Assembly: GCF_027172205.1 (NCBI RefSeq)
Contig: NC_070618.1
Span: 6,888,001 to 6,952,000 of the forward strand
Length of the DNA stretch: 64,000 nt
Origin: Podarcis raffonei
Lineage: Eukaryota > Chordata > Lepidosauria > Squamata > Lacertidae
Direction of reading: 5' to 3'
This document shows, piece by piece, positions 22,801 through 35,400 of this stretch (positions are counted from its first letter, which is position 1; each line of letters opens with the position of its first letter). A program made the position numbers and the translations under genes. The notes under the pieces were generated by a model, which had not been told where the DNA came from, made no database searches, and saw only the letters and a list, made by a program, of their open reading frames with translations.

Positions 22801-25800
22801 CTGCCGCCGCGCCGCTGGACCACAATTTCTGTTCTCATCCTGAAGCAAAGTTCTTAACCCGAGGTACTATATCTGGGTTAGTGGAGTCTGTAACCTGAAG
22901 CATCTGTAACCTGACGTGTCTGTAACCCGAGGTACCACTGTATTCCCAATAGGAGGGTGAGTTAATTGCAATTCCACTTGTTGTAACTTGCAATCTTTGG
23001 GCAAATGCACACCTAGGGTCCTTTGTATTAAGTTGTGGGTGAACATATCAGACGACACAGCAATTCTTCAAACAGCTCCTGTTTATTCACAGGCCAGAAC
23101 AGAACTGAACTGAAGGGTTCAGCCAGCCTGCTTATATAGAGCTCCACTAGAACGCAACAGTAACCATTTTCTGTAACTATCCAATCACTGAACATCACTT
23201 TCAATCCCTTATTTGCATATGTGGACCTGAGTGAAAACTATCTACAGTATCCCCCTGCTGGCCCAGGGTGAGAACTTCAGTACATAACACTTTGCACCCC
23301 TGGCAAGGAACTCTGTTGGAGCCCGCCCACCCCCTGAAAAAATCAACTTTGTGCCGTGGTGTAAGAAGGATACGAAGCATCTCCCATGTTTCATCTCACC
23401 ACGACAGCAGCAGCACATCATCGCGTACATAAGCACCATACACTTCATAGTCTGGCAGCTGATATTTACGCCCTTCTCGGGCCTGTGCCCCCAGAGGGAG
23501 CCAGTTTCAGCAACCCCTAGGTACACCTCTGTGTTCGGATAGGAGTCGCCCACCTAGAAGCAGCTCAGCCAGATGGGGAAATGGTAAATGTCTGGATTGC
23601 GAGGACCAGAAGGTTGACAACCAAATGTTTGACCCCAAAAATCAGAGTCATCAGGTTCACAAGCACAGCTTGCAAAGGGCACTTCTATTTATGTTTTCTT
23701 TGATAAAGCACAAGGAACACCTGAGAATGAAATAAATGTTTTGTGAATGTAGGAAGCGGTGGGCAAAACTGAGAGATGATCACTCGCCCAAGACTACCCA
23801 GGGAATGCCTGCCTGACCAATGTCCTGGCTCACAACCTCCTTCTCAGTCAGTACCCTAGTAGACTGTACAAAAAATGCAGGGCACTTACATCCCAGTTCC
23901 CAGACTTTTAAGCATTTCGATCCCCTGACCATGCTTGATGGGCAAAACGAAACCATACATGAACATCACCCCAAAGAGGCACTGAACTGTGTGGATGATC
24001 AGGTACCCTAGAGGGAAAAAGCACAAATGAACAATTAACAAGGGAAGAAAGGGGCATACACAATCATCATTTCACAAAAAAGACAGTCACGTACCCCATA
24101 GTATGTATGCAATTTGCCAACCAGAGTATCTTGCTATTGCGGCCTGTTAGTGTTAAAATAAAATAAAAAATGGAGAGACGTTTATATACAATAAACTCTC
24201 AAATGTATAATAGAAAATAAGAATATACACATGGCCTGATATATAATAAATCTCCACTAGGACTTCTACTATGGACCATCTTCCTTGCTGAAGCCATTGA
24301 TACCAAAGCTAAGCAGTGATAAAAGACTAACAATTGGGACCAGTCATAAACATTCTGTCTCATTCTCCCAACATTCCATGTGACGAAGAAACTGACCCCA
24401 GCATGCCATTATTTTTTGTATGTATGTATATGGCACTGTGGGTTAAACCACAGAGCCTAGGACTTGCCAATCAGAAGGTCGGCGGTTCAAATCCCCGCGA
24501 CGGGGTGAGCTCCCATTGCTCAGTCCCTGCTCCTGCCAACCTAGCAGTTCAAAAGCACGTCAAAGTGCAAGTAGATAAATAGGTACCGCTCCAGTGGGAA
24601 GGTAAACAGTGTTTCCGTGTGCTGCTCTGGTTTGCCAGAAGCGGCTTAGTCATGCTGGCCACATGACCCGGAAGCTGTACGCCAGCTCCCTCGGCCAGTA
24701 AAGCTAGATGAGCACCGCAACCCCAGAGTTGGCCACGACTGGACCTAATGGTCAGGGGTCCCTTTACCTTTACCTATGTATGTATGTATGTATGTATGTA
24801 TGTATGTATGTATGTGTTTGGTTGGTTGATTGGTTGGTTGGTTATGGGATCTGTATTCCAGCCTTCATCATGCAATGGTAACAGAGCAACAAATCAACTA
24901 CAGAAAATCAACACATCAAAATTGAATTAAAAACCTATTCACATATTCCTTCATTTGCCACAACAGCCATCTTAAAACAGACTAAACTTCAAAAGACTGG
25001 GCAAAAACATATTTTTTCCTGGCACCAAATGTTCCTCAGTGTCAGCACCTGCCTAATCTCTACAGGATGAGTGTTTTACAATTAGGGTGCCACCACTGAG
25101 AAGACCCTGTTCTGAATTCTGACCCTCCAGCTTTCACTAAGCAATGGAACAGCCAAAAGGGACTCACCAGCAGATCTCGATTCATAGGCAGGATAGGACA
25201 AGGGGAGGTACTCCATTATATAACTGGGACCCTGACTATTTAGGGCTGTATAGACCAACACTTGCATCTTGAATTGGGCTGAACATGGAACGAGCAGCCA
25301 GGGCAGAGCTTTCCAGACAACGTCTGGGTGACGTAGGAGAGATTTGGGTTTTTGCAAGATAGGTTACTGCTGCGGGGAGACTTGAAGGGGAAGAGAAGTG
25401 AGAACTCACCACATTTTGAGAAGATGACAGCCTGACAAACACCAATGGAAGGAATTGCTTCTGGCCAGCCCACAACCGTTTCATGTGCTTTCTAGGAAAA
25501 TAGGGTAGTCGAGTTTATTTATATGCTGCCAGAGTCAGCTGTGCCCCCAAAATACAAATACAATTTGGACTAGACTTGACTTTGCCAGGACTTAAATTGG
25601 CTGCCTAGATCTGCTTGGACAAGCTGCTCTTTCTTTTCCTCCACTCCCCCCGGGGTCCCGAAATCCTCACGGAATAAGATACAAGGCAGGAAGCATCTCC
25701 ATACCTGTAGCAGGCCAAGATGTGGAACACGTAGCTGACACTGGTGAGGCAGGCAGTGACGGTGGTGAAAAGCCACACACCTGTGGGACAAAGAACCATC

Positions 25801-28800
25801 ACCTGTGTGACCTCATCACCTCTGTGAGGTCATATCCTCAGTCAACACAACCTCAAAACTGCTCTGCTTTCACAGGAATGGAAGGTACCAACATGCTTGC
25901 AAGCTTCAGAACTGTTTCTCACCACCATAGCTGTCAACCGTCCCTTATTTGGCGGGAAGGTCCCTTATCCCAGCACCGTGTCCCACTGCTGTCCCTTATT
26001 GATGATGTCCCTTAAATTTCCCAGGTTTCAAAGGAAGCAGCTCCTCTCCCTCCCTCCGTGCCGGCCAGGGAGGAGGGAGGCTCCAACTGTGTTGCTTGGC
26101 TGCGTTGCTCACCCAGTAAGGAGTCTAAGAACGACTGGGGGGTGGAGCTTGCATGCCTTGTACCGATCAAATTGGCCATGTTGCCTGGGGACTCACCTTT
26201 GCTCAGCGCTTCCCAGCGGAGAGGTGATGGTGGTTTCCCTTGCTGCATCCCCTTTGCCGGGTTGCTGTGCTGTGGGAACCACCGCTTAAGGCTTCGTTTG
26301 GCTGCTGGCTGGGCTCAGAAGTTGAACATACCTGTGCTTGGAAAATCCCTTATTTTGGCTGCTGATCCCTTATTTTCGAGGCTGCTGGTCCCTTATTTTC
26401 AAATCTTTAAGTTGACAGCAATGCTCATCACCCTCTTTTTACTTGTGAGTCAATGTATGGGAAATGCATCCGGAAAACAAAATGTATCAGGAGTTAGTGG
26501 TCTGACACAGAGCCCTTCCTGCCTCTGTTCCTTCCCCCTCCCTCGCTCTTGTTAAGTTTTTTGATGGTGTAAGAACAGTCTTTGATGTCCTGAGAAGATT
26601 GGGAGGAGGTGAAGCCCTGCCCCCCCCCCACAGCTGCCTTAATCTGTTTGGGAAGATAGTGCTGGGTACCTGCTTTCATGTTGGAGATTGTTTTGAGAAA
26701 GTGAGGCACTGGGAGGGGGCGGTTGATGGATTATCTGCACGTAGCCACTCTGGAAAGTTACACAGGTTATCTATAAAATCGGACAGTATGAGCAGAGTTT
26801 CTTTGAAGCTCATGTGAGGACTGATCGGCTGCAGGGCCGTGCAAACTGAGGCAACCTGGGGGCAATGTCAGATTTAGGTAAAGGTAAAGGGACCCCTGAC
26901 CATTAGGTCCAGTCGTGGCCAGCTCTGGGGTTGCGGCACTCATCTCGCTTTATTGGCCGAGGGAGCCGGTGTACAGCTTCCGGTTCATGTGGCCAGCATG
27001 ACTAAGCCGCTTCTGGTGAACCAGAGCAGCGCACGGAAATGCCATTTACCTTCCCACTGGAGCGGTACCTATTTATCTACTTGCACTTTGACGTGCTTTC
27101 GAACTGCTAGGTTGGCAGGAGCAGGGACCGAGCAACGGGAGCTCACCCCGTCGCGGGGATTCGAACTGCCGACCTTCTGATCGGCAAGCCCTAGGCTCAG
27201 TGGTTTAACCCACAGCGCCACCCGCGTCCCAGTGCCAGATTTATGTATAAGCTAAACAAGCTATAGCTTAGGACCCCACTCTCTTGGGGGGCCCCAAAAA
27301 AACTAAAGGGGGAAAAACTGGATGTACATTTCCAAAATATAAGATAAAAAACAAATAAAATAATACCTACATACAGCAACAGTGTTTCGTTTTGTTTTGT
27401 TTTGTGTAGGTGTGATACAAATTTTAAGGTCTTAGATATATAATAAATGTACCAACCAAGCACGTACATAGATCAGCACAGGAAGACCGACCTGAAATCA
27501 TTTTGATTCCCAAACTGTCCCAGACTGACCAAATGTTTTCTCTGCAAGGTCAAAGGAAAATGGAAAAGCCTCCCCATTGTCTTTTCCTTCACAAATCCGG
27601 TCTTAAGGGTATGTCTGTGTTTGAATAGGGTGAGCCTGTGACCTGGCCCAGGAACTAAGTATTTATCATTACTAAGAATTTATCATTACAAAAGACAGGC
27701 CAGGCTCCCCAGGCAATCCAATCCTGACCATTAAACAGGTAACCTAGCAAACAGGAGGTAAACAAAGCACTCAGATTTCTACTGTAGACCGCCCTTTCTG
27801 TGATGTAGGTATGATGTTTCTGGGGGTGGTCTTGAGCTACAGTGGGCAATTTCAAAAGTCTATATAAGGGCTTGTGCACCATTGTTCAGGGTCCCTCCTC
27901 CCTCCTGCGCATGGTGAGTGTGGACCCTGTTGCAACAGATCAATAAAGATCAGGCTTACTAGCTGCTTTGCTTCTCAATATTCTCTGGTTGGCCTCTGTT
28001 ATTCTCTCCTACCAATAGGGAACCTACGTAAGGACTCTGTATGGGCTCTTGGATACCCCATAAGGGGAAAAGGGCAGATTTTTCTTTACAACAGAGGCTC
28101 CTATTTGTTAAGTGCAAATGGCTTTAGATACCTATTAGGTCCATAAATCACCATATATCATATATTCAACACACAAAAAACAGCTACAATTTGTTCTTGA
28201 CAAAGGACAGCTGGACATATAAAGGGCCCTATTGCCTTCAGTAGCTTAGGGCCTCATCAAACCTAAATCCAGCCTTGCCTGGGGGAGTCGCTTTGCTGCT
28301 TCATGGGGGCTTGCAAGTGGCAGATTGAAGTGTTTGCTTGGTATGTATACCCTGTTTGCAAAATGTTTAATCTTCTCACCCATTTGTGCATTTTGTATTG
28401 CTTCTAAATCTCAGTTTAAAAGAACCACCTTGCCTTTGGCAAGACAGTTGATTTTCCGAACTGGAGGTGAAACTGAAGACATGCACGGGAATATGAAAGC
28501 AGGCTCCTCTACCAGGCTCACATACCCTGCATGTGTCTCAGCACGTACACATTCCTGGCGGTCATTCCTGCTGCCTTCTCAGCAGGAAGGGATTCCTGCC
28601 TCCTGGCAAACCTATTAGTTCTAAGGGAAGAGTGGCCAGCCTGGGTATCTCTAGATATTGCTAGACTCCCTCTCTCTCATCCGCAGCTATTAGCCACATC
28701 AGCTGGTGTCAGGGAACTGCCATCGGCTCAGGGGCGAGAGGGGCAAAGCCAGATGGATTAAAGAGATCCCCCAAAGATCGTGGGAAGCAGCACCTCCTCA

Positions 28801-31459
28801 GTGGAGGAGAGTAACCACACCTCCAAGCTTCAGGGCTTGGAGGAGGTGAGGCGGTGCCAGGATACCTTGCCTGGGCAAAGTGGGGAGGAGAGAGGTCCTC
28901 CATTACCCATGGCCTCCTTGCGCAGTAGGCTTCCACGCCAAGAGGGGAGGCGCACACTGGGCGTCAAGAAACTACTCTGCTGGGGAAGGTTTAAGGACCA
29001 CCCACTCACGGATTCTGCCAGTGACTGAGCCAGCCACGGGAGAGTGGCGCTCTGCACAGAGAAAGTTTATTTTGGCATCAAAAGCAAGGCTTCACAGCCG
29101 AGCAGGGAGGCATTTGCCTACTTGCTCTCGAGCAACCCCTTGGTACCATAACACCTGGGGCTGAAGGTAGTTGGAGTCCAAGAAACATCTAGACTCTAGG
29201 GCCACCTGCGTTCTAAAAGAAAAGTACCGTATTTTTCGCTCTATAGGACGCACCTTTTCCGCTCCAAAAATGAAGGGGAAATGTGTGTGCGTCCTATGGA
29301 GTGAATGCAGGCTCCTTGGCTTCGCAGCGACGCACCTGACCTGGAAGCTGGAGCTTCTCCAGCTTCGCTGAAGGGGCGCTGCACCTTCTCCCTCTCTGCG
29401 TAGTGCCTCTCCTGTGACGGAGGAGAGAGAGAAAGCGCAGCTCCCCTTGAGCAACGCGCCTGTCCAGCGAAGCCGGAGGAGGAACAGAAGGGTCTTCTTC
29501 TGTTCCTTCTCCAGCTTCGCTGAAGGGCACTGTGCCTTCTCCCTCTCTGCGCAGCGCCTCTCCTGTGAAGGAGGGGCGCTGCGCAGAGAGAGAGAAGGCA
29601 CAGTGCCCCTTCAGCCACGCGCCTGTCCTGGCTTCTGCTTTAGCCCTGCGCAGCCTCTTCGGGCAGGGGGAGCCTTCATCCCGCTGCCCTGAAGAGGCTT
29701 GGCGTGGTTATCCCAGAAGCCAGAACAGCCACACGGTATCCCAGAAGCCAGATCCCTCTTGCTGTTCTGGCTTCTGGGGTTCAGAATATTTTTTTCTTGT
29801 TTTCCGCCTCCCAAAACAAGGTGAGCCCTATGGTCCGGTGCGCCCTATGGTGCGAAAAATACGGTAAAAGTGTTTTGGGGTGGGATGAAGATCTCTCCAG
29901 CCAGCCTGTGATGCCCTTGGAAGAAGGCTCAGCCTGAACCCAACATCAAGAGGACTGAGAGGCAGCAAGAAACATCATAACTGGACACTGGAAGAACCCA
30001 GCAGGAGTAAACATAGATCACTGTAGCAAAATTAAATATAAATATGTTTGTTTGTTTGTTTGTTTTGGAACACAAGAAAATCTTTGATTAAAAAAAACTA
30101 ATTGAGAAAGAAGAGGACTGAGAGATAACTTGCCCATTATAATCCAGAATCTGATAAGTGCCCCCAAAAAACTGTCACCCCAAAGAATAGTTTGGGTCCT
30201 CCTGATTGGTGTGTGAAGGTGTTGAATTCCAGATCCGATCCCCACTCCCACCTCACCACTGCAATGGGTTGTTTGCATTTAATCACTCTGAGAGTTTCCA
30301 TCTAATCGGCATCCCCCATGCTGTCTGTGGAAGAGAGCCCAGTTTAAATTGAAGGCACATTATAGTCCGTGCAACGTCCATATTCGAACAGCAGACATGG
30401 GCTGCCTAAGATATGGATGTCAGCATCAGCAGATGTGAAAAGCTGGTGAAACGCAACCACCAACATCATTTTGTCATCAACACACACATACAAAATAAGT
30501 CACAGACTGTGCCCATACCTTCTGTGACGTCAATAAAGTCTTTCAAATGCTCAACCTGGGCAACTACTTCTGTTGTGTTGCTGGAAACAATAACCACATC
30601 AAAGGTGGACTTCAGAGCTTTCAGCACTTGTGAGACCATCTTGTAGACATAAAACTCATTCACAACAAACTGGAGGAGAGAAAGGGATAAAAAGCAACAG
30701 ATAACTTGCAGCAGTTATTCCCAGACAATATTTCACGCTGCTAATCTTCACTAGTGAACCCCTTTAAAGATCTGCAGCCCAAATATGAACAATTAAAGAA
30801 TCAATGCTCATTGAATGTCATTCTGGACTCACAGCTGTCCATGGAAGCACAGGTCGATTCTGTGTCCAGGGCAGATGTCAACCAGCTCCATCTGGTAAGC
30901 AGGCTGAGACCCTACCTGCCCGCAAACTGTCTTGCCAGAGTGGTGCATGCTTTGGTTATCTCCCGCTTGGACTACTGCAATGCGCTCTACATGGGGCTAC
31001 CTTTGAAGGTGACCCAGAAACTACACTTAATCCAGAATGCGGCAGCTAGACTGGTGACTGGGAGTGGCCACCCAGACCATATAACACCAGTCCTGAAAGA
31101 CTTACATTGGCTCCCAGTATATTTCTGAGCACAATTCAAAGTGTTGGTGCTGACCTTGAAAGCCCTAAACGGCCTCAGCCCAGTATACCTGAAGGAGAGT
31201 CTCCACCCCCATCGTTCAGCCCAGACACTGAGGTCCAGCTCCAAGAGCCTTCTGGCAGTTCCCTCACTGTGAGAAGTGAGGCTACAGGGAACCAGGCAGA
31301 GGGCCTTCTCAGTAGTGGCACCCGCCCTGTGGAACACCCTCCCATCATATGTCAAGGAAATAAATATCTGAAGTTTTTAATGTTTGATGTTTTATCGTGT
31401 TTTTAATATTCTGTTGGAAGCCACCCAGAGTGGCTGGGAAAACCCAGCCAGATGGGTAG

Positions 31460-31514
<55 letters not shown>

Positions 31515-31515
31515 G

Positions 31516-31556
<41 letters not shown>

Positions 31557-31629
31557 ACAGATATCCCCATGAACAAAGGGCCGTTCTTCTGAGAAGAGGA
31601 AGCTGGATCTCACACACACACACACACAT

Positions 31630-31684
<55 letters not shown>

Positions 31685-32462
31685 CACATCTGCCCCACTG
31701 GAAATTAATAAATTGAGCTGCTCTTAGCTACTCCGGAAAGCCATGTTGTTACTCCAAAACATCTCTCCACCCACCCAGAAAGAAAGAGGGAATATTTTAT
31801 TCACCATGTAGAGGCAGATGAGGGCAAGCACAGCCATGGTGATCATCCTGCTGGGGAACTGAAAATAAGGGTCCCATTCATACACATTCCGCCGGATCCA
31901 GGATTTCTGAGGCTGCCTGTTGGTGGGAAAGAACATGTAAAGAGCACTGACGTGACAAGGAAAGGTGGGCTGCAGTATGGGACTGCTCTCAGAAAGTGGT
32001 CTAAGGTAAAGGTAAAGGGACCCCTGACCATTAGGTCCAGTCGCAGCCAACTCTGGGGTTGCGGCACTCATCTTGCTTTACTAGCCGAGGGATCTGGTGT
32101 ACAGCTTCTGGGTCATGTGTACAGCTTCTGGGTCATGTGGCCAGCATGACAAAGCCACTTCTGGCGAACCAGAGCAGCGCACGGAAACGCCGTTTACCTT
32201 CCCATCGGAGCAGTATCTATTTATCTACTTGCACTTGATGTGCTTTTGAACTGCTAGGTGGGCAGGAGCAGGGACTGAGCAACGGGAGCTCACCCTGTCG
32301 CAGGGATTCAAACCACCAACCTTCTGATCAGCAAGTCCTAGGCTCTGTGGTTTAACCCACAGCGCCACCCGCATCCCTATCCATGTATAAGACACCCCCT
32401 AACTTTTGACATTATTTTTTAGGGGGGAAACCTAGTGTTATACACGGAAAAATACGGTAGGG

Positions 32463-32498
<36 letters not shown>

Positions 32499-35400
32499 TG
32501 GTGAGAGGCACTACAAGGGTGGGCTAATGATTGATTGACAGAAAGTCATATAAACCCCATGAGAACAAATCAGGAAACAGGTTCCCAGGAAGAGACCTCG
32601 GTCAACAGATGCTATTTTCTCCTCCCAGGGATGGTGCGTAAGGTATCAGCTAGCCTAGGAAAGGCAAGGGGGAAGACTGAAAATAGGGGCTGTCCCTAGC
32701 AGGGGCAGCTGGAGCTTATAAAACCCTCAATGCAGATTCCACTGTTATTATTTTTCTAGACTAAAAAGGCAAATGCCCCTGGGGCAGAATGACCCTGCTC
32801 ACATCAGTGGAGGCTTCCTCATGAGCTGCTGGACATATTGAGCCTGGTGTAGTTCCATGACGGAGGCCTTCTCCTCCTGCAGGGGGAAGAAAAGAGATGC
32901 TTCATTATTCCAGGGAGAACATCTTTCAGCTGGAAGAGTCCAAAGGAGAGCACACCTTGAAATTAAGAACACGCTAAAGTGTGCCGCGGGTGGTGCTGTG
33001 GTCTAAACCACTGAGCCTAGGCCTTGCCGATTAGATGGTCCGAATCCCCGTGACAGGGTGAGTTCCCGTTGCTCGGTCCCTGCTCCTGCCACCCTAGCAG
33101 TTTGAAAGCACATCAAAGTGCAAGTAGATAAATAGGTACCACTCCGGCGGGAAGGTAAACGGCGTTTCCATGTACTGCTCTGGTTCGCCAGAAGCGGCTT
33201 AGTCATGCTAGCCACATGACCTGGAAGCTGTACGCCGGCTCCCTTGGCCAGTAAAGCGAGATGAGCGCCGCAACCCCAGAGTCGCCCACGGCTGGACCTA
33301 ATGGTCAGGGGTCCCTTTACCTTTTTAAAGTGTCTGGGGACTAATCACATGTTTACAAAATTATTGTTTCTTATTTATTAAATTACTGGCAACTGACTGG
33401 CAACTTCTGCGTTCCTGTGGACTATTTCGGCTGAAAAAACCTACTGAAAAATCTCCTGGAAACCTTGTCGCAGAAGAAGCCCAATGGGCGAAACATGGAT
33501 GTATCCTGAGAACTGGTCTATCATCAGCTGCCTGATTCTTACTAAGTAGTTCTGTTTGTTACACTCTCAAGACATAGGACTATGCAGAAGGCAAGTTCGT
33601 TTGTTACACTTTTAAGACATAGGATGGTGCAGAAGGAAGATATCAGTATGAAATGGCATTGCAAGTTGTAATCACTGGACTTGACAATCTTTAGACTTGA
33701 CTATCCTTGGATTTTTTATAGGGACGCGGGTGGCACTGTGGGTAAAACCTCAGCGCCTAGGACTTGCCGATCGCATGGTCGGCGGTTCGAATCCCCGCGG
33801 CGGGGTGAGCTCCCATCGTTCGGTCCCAGCGCCTGCCAACCTAGCAGTTTGAAAGCACCCCCGGGTGCAAGTAGATAAATAGGGACCGCTTACCAGCGGG
33901 AAGGTAAATGGTGTTCCGTGTGCTGCGCTGGCCCGCCAGATGCAGCTTGTCACGCTGGCCACGTGACCCGGAAGTGTCTCCGGACAGCGCTGGCTCCCGG
34001 CCTATAGAGTGAGATGAGCGCACAACCCTAGAGTCTGGCAAGACTGGCCCGAACGGGCAGGGGTACCTTTACCTTTACCTTTTATCCTTGGATTTTACAA
34101 CAATAAAAACATATAGAAGGTTAATAGTAATGTGATATGTAATTGCCATCTGGAACAGTGCTTTGCAATTTTTTGATATGACGATTAGATTACAGTTTTA
34201 TTATATATAATGTTATGTTACTTTACAGCCAGTTACATGCGTGTTGTGGTATTCATTATTCCAGGGAGCACATCTTTCAGCTGAAAGAGTCCAAAGGAAA
34301 GCACACCTTGAAATTAAGAACACGCTGAAGTGTCTGGGGACTAATCACATCTTTACAAAAATTATTTTTTCTTATTTATTAAATTTGCATAGCACCCTAT
34401 ACGCATATAGCATCTGGGGGTGGATCACAACACAAAGTTACAATGTGTAAAACACAAAATACGTAATTAAAATAACCAAAACAAAATACATGATAAAATA
34501 CATAATAAAAATAATAAAAGAAAATAATAAAATAAATAAATAAGGAAAATAATCAACAATCGTAACACACTAATAAACAATACACTCCCAATGAAAGCCC
34601 CTAAACAATACTCCAGCTCACAAAGACATACAAAAATCCAATTTAGCATATATAATTTAAAAACAATTGTTTTTGCTATTTATTTTGCATTTTTGCGGCT
34701 TTTTTGTTTTTTTTTGTGACTGTGTGGAACTCTGTTCAGCTACTGATTGGTTGATTGTGTGACTGCAGTACACTGTTTATTGCTTTCATTTTATGGATCA
34801 ATGGTCTCATTAGACAGTAAAATTCCAGAGTTCATTATATAAGTGTAAAGAATAAAAAGGGAGAAATTGGAGGGTTGCCTTTGATGCTGAAATACTCACA
34901 GTTAGAGGAGGCAGCCAGAGTCGGTCCCGTGACGCTTTCACAAACATATGGACAAATTTGCCTAGCAGGAAAACCTGGCAGAGCAAGGAGGGCCAGTAAA
35001 AAACAATATTTTCATATTCCCCAATGATCTGCGCAGAAAAAAATGTGGATTAAAAGGGTTATCTGTTGGTGCTGCAAATATTCAGTTGTATGCCCCAAGT
35101 AGAGTCCCAAATATTCCCCACTCAGACCTTAAAACCACAATGCTATCCCGTCAGCCGATGGTGGTCTGTTTTCAACAGTGTTCAACAAAGTGCCCAACAA
35201 AGTATTGAGTGTGCTTTAATGTGTTAGGCTACCGGCTCACAGAGCCAATGAGAAGCTACAAGAGTGTCACCATGCCTAGCATTCTGCCCACACTAAGCCT
35301 TCCAGTTGGCCAGTGGTGTTGGTTTGTCTGATAAAAAACACTATGATTGTGCAGCCTGAATTTGCCAGTATATAAGTGAATCCCAGGTAACAATCTGTAC

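Noticed and set aside
29092-29618. Overlapping cysteine/serine-rich ORFs
   Set aside because: Interior of the second miniature element copy; frames follow the internal repeats.
31392-31637. ORF with long N and Y runs
   Set aside because: Translation of TAA and GTT microsatellites.
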